Positions 1 to 10,195 of a DNA stretch of 64,000 bases are shown here, piece by piece; the stretch's first letter is position 1; every line of letters begins with the position of its first letter. The translations under genes were made by a program, and so were the position numbers. The notes beneath the pieces were generated by a model. That model ran no database searches, had not been told where the DNA came from, and was given only the letters and a program-made list of their open reading frames with translations. This DNA comes from Escallonia rubra (lineage: Eukaryota > Streptophyta > Magnoliopsida > Escalloniales > Escalloniaceae), in the NCBI GenBank assembly GCA_033065855.1, contig JAVXUO010002151.1, positions 1-64,000 of the forward strand. The letters run 5' to 3'.

Positions 1-775
1 TTTGATGGCGGCAGAATAAAATTGAAGATCTTGTGTAGTGACAATTTAGAAGAACATTTAGAAGAAGTTTAAGAATAAAATTTCAAGAAGAGAGGAAAAC
101 TGAAACAAAAAATGGAGTAATCTTTACTGTTATGGCATCAGCGACGGCATATTGCCACAACAGCCATCCACTGCCCAGCGAAAAGAGATGATGGAGGGGC
201 TGTCGCCGGTGTGGGATAAGGGGAGGGGCTGCCAGCGAGGTTTGGGATGATGGAGGGGCTGTCATTGAGGTGAAATAGGTTTTTAGAGAGAGCTGCCGGC
301 GGCGTGGATTTGCGAAGGAATTGCCGGCAGCGTGGGTTTACGAAGGGATTGCTGGCGGTGTGGGTGGGGGACGGGCTTACTGGCGTTGTGGGGTGGTGTG
401 GGAAAAGGCTGCCGGTGTGGTGGGGGCGAGGGAGGCTGCCGGCGGCGGGGGCGGGGGACGAGGGACTGCTGGCGGCAATTTCAGATTTAGGGTTTCTAAA
501 GAAATTGGGGGAGAGAAACTTTTTGAAAATTAGGTGTTTACCCTAATTAAAAAAACAATTTTTATTATGTATATACAATATAAGGGTAGTATTGGCATTT
601 AGAAAATACACACGAATGACATCAGCCAAAAAGTGCAATTTTTTAATGGATCTGGAACGGATGGACACGGCAGATACATTTTCAAAGTTTTTGGTCACGG
701 TATGTTACATTTTGAAACTTAATGTCCTTGATTGTAATTACACCATAACTTCAGGGATATAGGTCTAATTCGCCC
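1..775 (+). mobile_element. Right end of a MULE-family element (left end outside window)
   Basis: The last 110 bases before 775 match the right end of the complete MULE at 9,812-15,851. Shared features are a TACATTTTGAAA block, a TGTCCTTGATTGTAATTACA-like block and a GGGATATAGG block, ending in CGCCC. The duplicate locus at about 49,470 lacks this sequence and joins directly at an A-rich site, so 775/776 is probably the insertion border. The interior (about 120-480) is GC-rich with degenerate CTGCCGGCGGCG-type repeats and no convincing gene. The left terminus and target duplication lie outside the window. Family assignment rests on terminal similarity only. Confidence 0.6.
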
Positions 776-1109
776 ATTAAAAAAAGAAGTTATATCCTTC
801 TAAATGCCAAGTTCAGCGCACAATCAATTGTTTCGAAGTTGAAATCCATATGTAAATCTATTTGGTCAGTATTTTACAAGTGAAACCCAGCTTTCCCTTT
901 TCTTTAATCATAAAGAATAAAAGAAAGGCCAATATCCGGACAAAGTGACTAATGTTTCTGTTATAATCGACACTTAAGCTTTTAGTGAGAAGCCACGGAC
1001 TTATACTAGTTTTTTAAATCATTGGATCCAAAATCGAACATTCATGGTCTGAGAGCTGGAGTGCTAGAGTGGACATATGTGTCGTGAAGCCTGGTAGAGT
1101 ACAAATGGG

Positions 1110-1380
1110 ACCAATTGGCTAAAGTATGGCCGAAAGATTATATTGAAAAGAAAGATGCTAAAGCCTAAACAAGAGGGAGATAACAGTGTAAGATAACGAA
1201 GCAAGGTATTTGGATCCTCTGTTGTAACTTAAAGCAAGGGATCCAAATCCCGAAGTAAGAGGGAGATAACAATAAGCAAGATGCTAAAGCCGAAGAAAGA
1301 TTATATTGAAAAGGAAGATGCTAAAGTATGACCAATTGGCTTGCGATCCACACACCTTATTTGGCAAGCGGGAGATAACG
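1110..1380 (+). repeat. Local tandem duplication upstream of the exonuclease gene
   Basis: The stretch containing GACCAATTGGC, AAGATTATATTGAAAAG, AGATGCTAAAG and GGGAGATAAC occurs about twice in slightly reordered form. Copy B (about 52,880-53,010) has it once. This is a local expansion in the 5' region of copy A. Confidence 0.6.
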
Positions 1381-1400
1381 ATGTAATCAACTGAAGAAAA

Positions 1401-1413
1401 GGTAACGGTTGCC
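1401..1413 (+). promoter_or_regulatory. Conserved GGTAACGGTTGCC box upstream of exonuclease copy A
   Basis: A palindrome-like box containing the AACGG core lies about 90 bases before the start codon and is identical in copy B (53,028-53,040). AACGG is the core of plant mitosis-specific activator (MYB3R) sites. A regulatory role is inferred. It may also lie inside the 5'UTR. Confidence 0.25.
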
Positions 1414-1501
1414 TTGAAATTTGAAACTCCGCAACTCCTCATTAATTTTTTTCAAATTCCTACCCTCTCCTCTCACTGCACCTCTCTGCCAGAAAACCGC
1501 C

Positions 1502-2173
1502 ATGGCGATCACCATCCGAGACCTGGGCTTACCCTACAACTCCTACCGCCTCTACGACGTCACCTTCTTCGACAACACCATCAAGACCCTCGTCACCCAC
1601 ACCCCCTGCATCGTCGACACGTGGATCTCCGACATCCAGGCCCTCCATCAGCAGAAGCTCCACCGCCTCATCGTCGGCCTCGACGTCGAGTGGCGCCCCA
1701 ACACCGGCCCAAACATCAACAACCCACTCGCCACCCTGCAGCTATGCGTGGGCCGCAACTGCCTCATCTTCCAACTCCTCTTCGCCCCCCAAATCCCACA
1801 ATCCCTCATTGACTTCCTTGCTGACCAAGACTACACGTTCGTGGGCGTTGGGATTGAGAGGGACGTTGACAAGTTGAGGAGTGAGCGTGGCTTGGAGGTG
1901 GCAAATGCCGTTGATCTGCGTGATCTTGCGGCGGATGAGTATGGCCTGGATCATCTGCGTTTTGCTGGGTTGGTGGGCTTGGCGGCCAGGGTTCTGGGCA
2001 AGGAGTTTGTGAAGCCGAAGTGGGTTACGATGAGCGACTGGGACGATGACTGGCTGAGCCTTGATCAGATTCAGTACGCTTGTGTTGACGCCTATGTCTC
2101 GTTCGAGATCGGGCGATCCTTGAATGCTAGTATTAGGGATGGCAATGGGGTGGGTTGGATGCGGATTTCCTAA
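1502..2173 (+). CDS. Werner syndrome-like 3'-5' exonuclease, copy A (altered C-terminus)
   Basis: This encodes a 223-residue DEDDy-type exonuclease that degrades DNA 3'-5' and is expected to act in the nucleus or cytosol. The start is the first in-frame ATG, in a strong context (CCGCCATGG) shared with copy B. Visible motifs are Exo I GLDVEW (D61, E63), Exo II FVGVGIERD (D121) and Exo III YACVDAY (Y192, D196). The fold ends near residue 205, so catalysis could be intact. Six residues differ from copy B over the shared 209. At the end, copy A has lost one base relative to copy B (GCTAGTATTAGGG against GCTGGTAGTTAGGG). This destroys the normal stop, and reading runs 14 residues into a hAT-like insertion. 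The native 3' flank is also missing, so expression may be impaired. Gene and class are secure; function of this copy is uncertain. Confidence 0.85.
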   Translation: MAITIRDLGLPYNSYRLYDVTFFDNTIKTLVTHTPCIVDTWISDIQALHQQKLHRLIVGLDVEWRPNTGPNINNPLATLQLCVGRNCLIFQLLFAPQIPQSLIDFLADQDYTFVGVGIERDVDKLRSERGLEVANAVDLRDLAADEYGLDHLRFAGLVGLAARVLGKEFVKPKWVTMSDWDDDWLSLDQIQYACVDAYVSFEIGRSLNASIRDGNGVGWMRIS

Positions 2174-2340
2174 AATCCGAACCCGCCCCGCTAGTCACTG
2201 AAATTTGCGCCGCCCCGCCCCGGACCAGGTTATGCATGTAACATACCATACCCCAATCCTATGTGGTTTTAGGAAACCCCGCCCCCGCCCCGTTCCGCCC
2301 TGCCCCGAACCCGACCTGTTATGTTTGGTTTAGCAAATAT
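2152..2340 (+). mobile_element. hAT-like terminal fragment
   Basis: It begins TAGGGATGGCAATGGGG, typical of plant hAT termini, followed by repeated CCCGCCCCG and CGAACCCG motifs usual in hAT subterminal regions. No opposite end (TTGCCATCCCTA-like) was found downstream, so the element is truncated or rearranged. The 8-bp target duplication could not be tested. Confidence 0.5.
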
Positions 2341-3469
2341 TTCACACTTTTCACACTTTTTAAACATGTATTACACCAAAACTTGCACCTGTGTCACAAA
2401 AAATAAACTATACACATCATATCATATTAATGTCTAAAAATCCTAAAGAAGACATTAGTAACTTACAACATAGTTCAAATAAGTTACAACGTAGTTCAAA
2501 TTAATGTTCAAAATAGACTACATCATAGTTAATAGTTCAAATAGATTACACCACGTTAACGTTCAATCACTTGAAAGTAGCAAATACGAGAAATCAAGCT
2601 CTTCCAGCTGGTCCACATGCCAACTCCAAATACAACTGCAGTCACTGTTCACTGAAAAAATAGTAGGAAATGATATTACAAAACATGATACTACAAAACA
2701 TCATGATTGGTGTAATTCTGATTTTTCCATATTGAATAGAATAGGATGGGTTTTGATCATGCAGTGAGTTCCTTCTTCAAACATAACAAAACCTTGTAGA
2801 GAAGCTAGAGCATGAATGCAAATGGAACCAATATATATTCTTTCTCTATGCACAATTTCTCTATGAATGAAATTCTTTAGATATCATTTCTCGTCACTCC
2901 ATCTCACCATACAGCCCCATCACCATCACCCCTTTACACTTCTTCAGCTTCAACGCACGCGCACACACACACACACACACAAAACCTGCCACAACCACAA
3001 TCGTGTCACACCATCATCGTGTTCTTCAGCTTTCTCCAGCCTTTTTACTTAATAAATTGTCACAACTCTCTCACTCCAATCACCTGCACCAAACCATCAC
3101 GATTCAACAAACCAAATGAACAAAAATGAAAAAAATGAATTTGAGGTTTAAAATCTAGAAGATGTACAAGATTATTGTTTGCTCAAACTACTCCCTAACA
3201 CCATGGCAACCGCCTCCATTAACCACCATCAGAGCAACCTTTCACCACCACTAATCAGCCTACCACTGCGTCCAATTAGCCCACCACATGTCTAATTCAC
3301 CCACCGCCACCAGATGACCCACCACCGCCTCAAATCAACCTCCACAAACCATAATCACCATCAATCAGCTTTCTACGACCCACCACACCTCTAGTTAACA
3401 TGCCAACAGACACACTCAATTAATGTTACAGACTTATGACTGATTTGGCGGCTTTGAAATTTTCATGTT
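2341..3469. other. Anonymous sequence with a CA repeat
   Basis: There is no coding pattern beyond short open frames. A (CA)10-like microsatellite sits at 2,960-2,981, and 3,200-3,420 is rich in CCACC and CACCAC runs. Probably part of the nested insertion. Confidence 0.5.
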
Positions 3470-3797
3470 TGTGCTATTGTCAAGGACATTTACGGTGGTG
3501 GAAGCGGCCGGATGGGGTGGGATAACATGGAGGCCGACATTCGCCACCGCCGGAATTAGGCGGGTGAGCTGAGCCAGTTTGCCAACTTTCAGGCTGCATG
3601 CTTGCCGAGGAAAGTGTGGCGGTGAGACGGGGGAAGAATCTGGATTGAAACCCTAATTTGTAAAATTAGGATTTGTAAATTTTTATATTGCATATACCTT
3701 ATAGATTAAAATTATATTTTTTCACGGATTAATACGATTGAAACTTAGTGTCATTGATTGTAATTTCACCCTAATCTCGGGGATATAGGTTAATTAG
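3470..3797 (+). mobile_element. Degenerate right end of a MULE-family element
   Basis: It carries GAAACTTAGTGTCATTGATT, TGTAATTTCACCC and CGGGGATATAGG in the same order and spacing as the right ends at 1-775 and 15,740-15,851. The last bases (TTAATTAG) no longer match a clean terminus. The GC-rich segment with GCCACCGCCGG resembles the interior of the 1-775 fragment. Likely an old truncated relative. Confidence 0.45.
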
Positions 3798-4619
3798 ATG
3801 TTGATAATTTTGAAGTTTATGTTTGATAGGGTTTTCTTTAAAGGTGAACAGAGTCTTAGCATCATATTTATAAGAATAGGCTAGGTCCACTCCCACATTT
3901 TTGTCACATAAAAACGCATTAGTGAATTTTTAACCTCTTTAATAGCAAATTGTTTATATTTAGCCAAAAATAGTTTAGTCTCACGTTCTTAAAAGTAAAA
4001 AATACACTTATTTTTGCAAACCTTTTATTTTTAAAAAAGGTAATTTTTTATGAAAAAAATGTTTAGCTATTTTAGTCCCTTGAGTTTACTTTATACGTTG
4101 GGACAGTCCTTACCCGTTTTGGTTATATTCATAGTCTCTTGTCACTAAAAGATGCATTAGTGAACCTCTTTAGCATTAAAATATTTAAAGTTAGCCAAAA
4201 TGGCAGTAATTTAGTCCGACCTTTTAAAAAGTCAAAATATTTAAAAAACTTTTAAACTTGAAAAGAATAGTATAAGAGTTTTTTTTTTATAATTACTTAA
4301 CCCCTTGTGTATCAAAACTTGGAGAGTTTTTAGGCTAAAAAAAAAATTAATCATTTGACCCGAAATAAATTGGATCTTTATCAATTGGATTTCATTTAAT
4401 TCTATCACTTATAAGAGTGAAACATACGAAGACAATAGTTATATGAATAATATATAATCATGTAAATATACGATATTTCGGGATACAGTAGATCATATAA
4501 AGTAAATAACCATATGAAGGATATGTTGTCATGTAAATAAGGGTATTCCAATAACTCTAATACGAATATAAGATTATGTAATAGCCACGAACTCAAGCTA
4601 TAATTAAGAGCAGAGATGT
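3798..4619. other. AT-rich anonymous sequence
   Basis: AT-rich with many T and A runs. No gene, terminal repeat or RNA gene is recognisable. Confidence 0.5.
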
Positions 4620-6110
4620 ATGATCTAACAATTCATATGTATTTAAAATTTCTGAAGCTCCGTTTTTACGATAGCTTTCTTACACCAATATGTGTCCGGA
4701 ATTGAAATATGGAATTAAACTTCAATTATATGATAGTTTCAACGTATGAATATGTTTGCATTAAAATATATATACATGCAAAATTATTAAAATTTGTAGC
4801 ATACACATCAACATACAATTATGGTTTACAAAATTAGAAAAGGATTGGGTTTCTGACGAAATATGCAATTTAGTGTAGGTATATTATGTTTATTCTTAAA
4901 GGCTATGGAAAATACTGGTTTCTGCAAGTTGTTTTCATTAATCGAAGTTGATGGAGAAGATGCAGTAGCTCTGAGGTATTTAGCTTTAACGTGAATGGAA
5001 GCGGTAGGTTTTGATAAAAAAAATTCGATAATCAAAGAACATGCAGGAGTTCAAGGGTGATTTTATAGGCTTTCATAATTTTTTTTACTAAAAGACAAAA
5101 TAACCTTTAACTCTAACTAAAGCATAGATTCTTATAAGGGTATTCTAAGGAAAGACGCTTGATATCCTAAGAGAAGCCAAATAAATCCTTATTTTTTTAA
5201 CAACACTCTAGTTTGGGGAAAAAACTTTCAAATAAAAAACACTTCTAATCAACACTAATTTTGTATGAAGATTTTAGTTTAAAAAGGGCATCTTTGGGGG
5301 GAAAAAAGATTAGCCATTGAACTCCGGTCAGGATTACATATGCATTTAGAAAATTCTACAAAACTCTAGTTTTACGACTGCGATTCCTTATACCAATATC
5401 CTTATTCAAAATCTAGAATTAAACCTTAGGTTTACATTAGTTTCAATGTACTAATATGTTTGTATTAAATCTTTATATATGCAGAATAATTCAAATCTGT
5501 AGCATACACATCAACATACATATATGAAATAAAAATTTAAAAAGGTTTGAGGTTCTGATAAAATATTCAATTGAATTTAAATATAATACATTTTTTTAAA
5601 AAGTCTATAAAAAACTCTGTTCTCTGCAAGTTATTTTCTTTAATCAAATATGATGGAAAACATGTAATAACTCTAAGGTAATTTAGTTTTGACGTGAATG
5701 GGGGCGGTAGGGTTTGATAAGATTTTTTCAATAATTAGAGAGCATGCAAGAGTTCAAGGGTGATTTTATGGAATTTTCATAGAGCTTCTTTTTTTTTTTT
5801 CCAATAAAAATCAAAACAACCCTTTACTCTAACAAACTTATATATTTCAATAAAGATATTTTAACAAAAGAGGCTTGTTATCATATGAGAAGTAAAAAAC
5901 ATCCTTATTTTTTAGTCACACTCTTATTGGAAATCTGTATTTAATGGAAAAAAAAGTTGTCATCGAATTAAAAGTCAAAACAATCCTTAACTCTAACCAA
6001 AACATATATCCCAATAAAGGTATTTTAAGGAAATAGGCTTTATATCCTATGAGAAGTAAAAAATACCCTCATTTTTAAATAACACTCTAACTTAAAAAGG
6101 GTATATAATA
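4620..6110. repeat. Two to three degenerate tandem units of about 600-700 bp
   Basis: The block with TGTAGCATACACATCAACAT, GTTTCTGACGAAATAT, TCTGCAAGTT and AGTTCAAGGGTGATTTTAT at 4,620-5,300 recurs at 5,340-5,960 with many substitutions. A third partial unit (TATCCTATGAGAAG, AACACTCTAAC) follows at 5,960-6,110. No coding capacity. Confidence 0.6.
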
Positions 6111-6249
6111 TAATGAAAAAAAATTGTTATAAGTCAAAAACACCCTTACTCACCCTTAATCTTTTATGTAAATATCAATTAGAAAAGGGTACTTTAAAGA
6201 AAGAAAAAATTAGTCATTTAAGCCCATACGTGCTTTTATATATGTATGT

Positions 6250-6710
6250 ATATAGATGTGTGTTATGTTTTACCATGATGCCAGTTTTAGCAAGCTGTGT
6301 ATGGACTCGGCCTTATTTTGTGAACTTGAAGTGTGAACTTAACGTTTTGAATGCGACGGTTGATGTCTTATTCTTGTTAGGGGATTTTCTTGTTGTTTTG
6401 AAATGTGCTTTTTGGTTTCCTATGAGATTAGTTTGAATCCCTTGTTGTGTGTTTATAAGTGTGATGGTCAGGGGTGATAGCCATCTCTTTGGTGTCGAAA
6501 CGGGATGTGAAGTCAACAACTAGATACTCGTTAAAGAGTTAAGACGGAAGATACGAGATCATGTTTGGCTTGGATATTCTTTAGCGTGCTTGGACCACTG
6601 TGTTTGATTGGGAAATGGGATTAGTTAAGTATTAATGTTTGGCCATTCTTGTACTGTTTAGTATCATCTTCTGCCACTTGACCGGTACCGACTTCTCATC
6701 ACGACCGCCG

Positions 6711-6742
<32 letters not shown>

Positions 6743-7370
6743 GCCGCCGCCACCACCACCAGTGTCCATCACCAGCAACTCTTTACCCTAAGTCATGTGT
6801 CTTGCTTTTCCCATTTCACACTAGAGAATTTTAGAAATCATTAAAACAGGCGGCTGGATTCGGGGACTGAAGTGGGAGAGACAGAATCGGAATCACCATG
6901 TCCAAATGCCCATGAGCCAAGACCACCACCTTCACCTTCACCGGTTAGTTAACGTTGCATTTGGGATATAATATTTCGAAGATTAGTTCCTTTTGAAACC
7001 TTTACTCTATAAACGCAGAAAGTATTCTTCAAATTTAAGTTCTAGGTTATACAATTTATTTTGATATTAAGTCCAGTCCAATTTTGTAAAATCCATTAGG
7101 CTAAGGCATTTCTTATTTCGTTTGCAGTGCATAAAGAACTTTAAGATTCTATAGTTGGTAATACCACCATTATCATGTTTCATTAATTATCTATACGATT
7201 TGCAGTGATATAGACGAATTTAGCAGCTGTGAAAAGGCCAGGTCTTAGGGCGACTTGTCTGCATGTTGAGGAGGATTAGCAAGAGATGCAAATATCCTGT
7301 CGGAATAAACAGAGACTAGAATTTAGGTTGGACTCAGCAGGGACTTTGCCACCTGCGGTGTGGAGAGCCC
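6250..7370 (+). pseudogene. Duplicated tract with possible decayed exons (copy A part 1)
   Basis: Conserved with copy B 53,925-54,960. One stretch (about 6,848-6,945) looks coding: it follows AAAACAG, reads for about 32 codons as a Ser/Pro-rich segment (RLDSGTEVGETES, then PPPSPSP) and is followed by GTTAGT. The same frame is open in copy B. Downstream acceptor-like sites (TTTGCAG at about 7,127 and 7,206) lead into frames that soon stop. I do not recognise the protein. It could be exons of a dead gene or non-coding RNA; it is not obviously part of the exonuclease. Confidence 0.35.
6703..6762 (+). repeat. CCG/CCA trinucleotide microsatellite expanded in copy A
   Basis: About 20 CCG/CCA triplets. 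Copy B (about 54,337-54,362) has only a short (CACCAT/CACCAC) stretch at the same place. Confidence 0.9.
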
Positions 7371-7379
7371 CAAATACAC
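7371..7379 (+). repeat. Target-site duplication of the 7,380 MULE, left copy
   Basis: CAAATACAC is repeated exactly at 8,922-8,930. Copy B has a single CAAATACAG at about 54,961, which is the empty site. Confidence 0.9.
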
Positions 7380-8921
7380 GAGAAAATATTTAGTGGTTGT
7401 CTAACACCACGTCATCAGCTTACGTGGTGTTAGACTACCACTAAAAATTTGCCATTTAAGCAAAATGATCAATTAGTGGGATAAGGACAAAATTAAATAT
7501 TAATCTTAACCATGGTTAGCAATTATAAGAAAAACAAAAAACAAACACAAAATACATAAGCCACAACTGCAACCCTAATCTCCATATTCTTACAACAGCC
7601 ACCACTCCAGGCCCATCCCTCTCTCCCCACAGATACACACCCGATCTTGTGAGTTCCTTGATCACGACTTCCACACGAGATTGATGGACTGTGAAACAAT
7701 CTCTTCTCGGATTTCTTGCAAATCACTGGTATGGGTACGAGTTTCCACCGCCATAGCTATGGTTTATCACCATATTCTCGCTTGACAATTGCATCATCGA
7801 ATTAGTGTTCGAGAAGAAGTAGTTCATGGCTAGATCTGATGTATTCCGTGATGGAACTTCCGTCAACGCCGATCAAAACAATTGGTATTCCAGAAGCAGT
7901 AGCATTCACGCCCAGTTTGCAAGTTTTGAGATCTGTTTAGGATACAAGTTTTTTTGTAGTAATCCCATGTACAATAACGATTTATCTATTCAGAATGTTT
8001 CTGTTGGAATACTCTGTAAATTCTATGTACTCTCACAGGTTGTAGCCATTTGGCGAGCCTAAATACTGTCTAAAAAAGCGTGAGAAATGTTTTTGAGTTA
8101 GTCCAAGACCAGATTTAGTCATTTCTACCACAATTCTTTAGCTTATCTTTGTTCTTCATTTGAATGACTTTTATCATCTTGATGGACTCCCAGAGCGGTA
8201 CTTGCAATGGGCTACTCTATGTTCAGAGGTTCATCCTTTTCAGGAATGGATATGGTTGACTCATCTTGCACCATTGTTTTCTCCTGGACTTGTATAAAGA
8301 AGAAGTCACAAGGCGACTATCTGATTACAAGCTTACAAGTTAAGATTCAATGAAGTGATTCCAAGGGAACAGATAATTCATGTTCAGATTACATCTTACG
8401 TAGTCCACCAATCCTAATCTACATATGTTGTGGGGAAAATGTTTCTGCAAATAACACAAGATGAAAACCAAACTGATACTAAAACAAAGTTCCTCTTTCT
8501 GGGTGTTAGGATTTCCAATTCCTTCCCATTTATTAAGGCCTTCTGTTTTGTTAATGTCGACAAGTTCAATCGAATTTGTCTCATCCCGTGAAAAGAGAAA
8601 AAGAGAAAACAGAGGGTTGGAAGGAGAAAAATGAAAATGAGACTACGAGAATGAGAATGATGAGGATTGAAAATACCTTGATTGTAGAAAATTGGTAGGC
8701 GGGAGTTTTAAACTTTTGGTAAAAATATGAAATCTTCAAGGTTTATATTCACTAGGTTGTGGTTGACCATGGTTAGATTTGCTAATTAATTGATTAATTA
8801 ATTGATCATTTTGTCCTTATCCCACTAATTGATCATTTTGCTTAAATGGCAAATTTTTAGTGGTAGTCTAACACCACGTAAGCTGATGACGTGGTGTTAG
8901 ACAACCATTAAATATTTTCTC
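7380..8921. mobile_element. Non-autonomous long-TIR Mutator-like element (1,542 bp)
   Basis: The ends are GAGAAAATATTTA and TAAATATTTTCTC. Inverted repeats of 114 bp (7,380-7,493 and 8,808-8,921) differ at one base. They are flanked by a perfect 9-bp duplication, and copy B provides the empty site. A 9-bp duplication with long TIRs is diagnostic of the Mutator superfamily. Each TIR contains a 14-bp perfect palindrome arm pair (GTCTAACACCACGT with a 9-base loop). There is no transposase. The interior has short coding-like stretches on the minus strand (about 7,723-7,827 and 7,810-7,925), so capture of host gene fragments (Pack-MULE) is possible, but I do not recognise them. Near-identical TIRs imply recent movement. 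Confidence 0.88.
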
Positions 8922-8930
8922 CAAATACAC

Positions 8931-9802
8931 TTGTTCTGTGGCAATGTGGCCCTAGATAATGGAGTCTATATCTGTTTCAGGAATTTATAGAAGCGCTACA
9001 AGATGATTTTCTTAATTGGAGTCTTGATTCAGCTTGTTTGCAGTCTTACCACCTTCGTTTAGAAGTATAGTCGGAGGAATTTAGTCCAGCAGAGAAAGCT
9101 ATTCCCAATTCAAGGGAAGTTGCAGTACGGTAGTGACTGGTAGTCGCGGGAAGTTCTTTTTCGGTGCTTAATCCAGGCCCTTATCGGAAGTGGATGAGAA
9201 AGTCCGTTCTTGTTTGCAAGGCCTACTCATGCAATGCCACCAGAGAGACCTTTTATCGGCTTTCACGAGTCATATGAGAAAGTCCAGGCATGCAATTGCT
9301 CTTCCACCAAATACGACTCGGATGGACAAGAACCTCCATCTTCCCCTCAACAGGGGCTCTCAGCTCCATCCCGGCCTGGCCCCATTCCTAGTATGCTTCG
9401 GCCGCGGGAATTCAGCTGGATTCTTTCTCGCAAAATGGCAATAAATTGCCTCAATGTGCCTTCAAGCATGGGACGTGGAAGACAGGTAGAACCGAAGCCA
9501 AAGGCTTTTACAGAGGCGAGTGTTGAAGCTTGGGTTGTTGCATTAGGACGCAAATAAGGCAATGCAATTGGGTCTCTGAGTCCAATTTATTGTACACAAA
9601 AGGCGCATTCAAGAGGTTTGACAGTTCATCATTAGACGAGGCCAAGAGGCAAGAACAGGGGGAAGAAGCGCTCACCTCTTCCATAATCTAGCCCGGGTCG
9701 ACTGCACCGCCAGCACTCGAACCTTACGAGGGACCCTTTTTTATTATCTTGCATATTGAAAGAACTCCCAACTTAATGCATGTGTTTGTGACTTTGTGGA
9801 AG
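8931..9802 (+). pseudogene. Duplicated tract with possible decayed exons (copy A part 2)
   Basis: Conserved with copy B 54,964-55,860. After TGTTTCAG (about 8,978) about 30 codons are open (starting EFIEALQDDFLNWSLDS and ending LRLEV) before a stop. Copy B keeps the same frame with conservative changes and one extra codon. Downstream lies the open frame at 9,210-9,557. The pattern suggests exons of a formerly spliced gene, but the family is not recognised. Confidence 0.35.
9210..9557 (+). CDS. Unrecognised coding-like open frame, 115 codons
   Basis: The longest open frame in this tract is Pro/Ser-rich in the middle (PPSSPQQGLSAPSRPGPIPS) with a basic end (AWVVALGRK). The composition looks coding. 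The frame may continue an exon rather than start at the ATG. In copy B (about 55,290-55,620) it is broken by several stops and shifts, so if this was a gene, copy B is dead. No domain is recognised and there is no clear promoter. Treat as hypothetical or the remnant of a spliced gene. Confidence 0.3.
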   Translation: MFARPTHAMPPERPFIGFHESYEKVQACNCSSTKYDSDGQEPPSSPQQGLSAPSRPGPIPSMLRPREFSWILSRKMAINCLNVPSSMGRGRQVEPKPKAFTEASVEAWVVALGRK

Positions 9803-9811
9803 TAAACTAAA
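9803..9811 (+). repeat. Target-site duplication of the two-gene MULE, left copy
   Basis: TAAACTAAA is repeated exactly at 15,852-15,860. The uninserted copy B reads GTAAACTTTGG at about 55,860. Confidence 0.9.
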
Positions 9812-10028
9812 GGGCAAATTACACTTATATCCCTGAGGTTTGGGTATAATTACAGCCAAGGACAATAGTTTGGTATAATTACACTTATGTCCTTTGACCA
9901 AACGGAATACATAAATACATAACGGTTTTGACAAAAAGACCTAATTGCCCTTAAATAAAAGTTGAAATCCTGAATTGCCCTTGGGAGACAAAAAGCGGGA
10001 AAGTGGAAGCTCGTGTCATTTTATTATA

Positions 10029-10036
10029 TCTCTTTT

Positions 10037-10067
<31 letters not shown>

Positions 10068-10085
10068 CCTCTCCCTCTCTCTCCT
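10029..10085 (+). repeat. CT-rich microsatellite in the transposase leader
   Basis: A run of CT dinucleotides just upstream of the likely 5'UTR of the transposase gene; resembles plant pyrimidine-patch promoter sequence. Confidence 0.7.
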
Positions 10086-10118
10086 CGTTTCCCGTCTGTT
10101 CTTCTCTCAGACACTAAA

Positions 10119-10127
10119 AAACCCTAG
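10119..10127 (+). promoter_or_regulatory. Telo-box AAACCCTAG in the transposase promoter or 5'UTR
   Basis: The plant telo-box is common near start sites of genes expressed in dividing cells. A matching AAACCCTAA lies at 15,351-15,359, upstream of the second gene of the element. The regulatory role is inferred. Confidence 0.35.
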
Positions 10128-10195
10128 TTCGTGGAAGATTGAAGTCGTGGTCGGCGTGAGAAAGTTGTGCTAGAAACAATTTAAGGTTAGTAATC

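Larger units (their letters stand above)
2150..6245. mobile_element. Composite insertion tract absent from copy B
   Basis: The copies diverge just after the exonuclease stop region and rejoin at GTGTGTTATG (about 6,250; copy B about 53,925). Copy B has some 150 bases of native 3' flank here instead. The tract appears nested: a hAT-like end (2,152-2,340), anonymous sequence with a CA repeat, a MULE-family right end (about 3,470-3,797), AT-rich sequence (3,800-4,610) and degenerate tandem units (4,620-6,110). No intact gene was found in it; the short open frames look random. Confidence 0.75.

Noticed and set aside
304..546. GC-rich open frame near the left edge
   Set aside because: Gly/Ala-rich translation of degenerate CTGCCGGCGGCG repeats inside a MULE fragment; no coding evidence.
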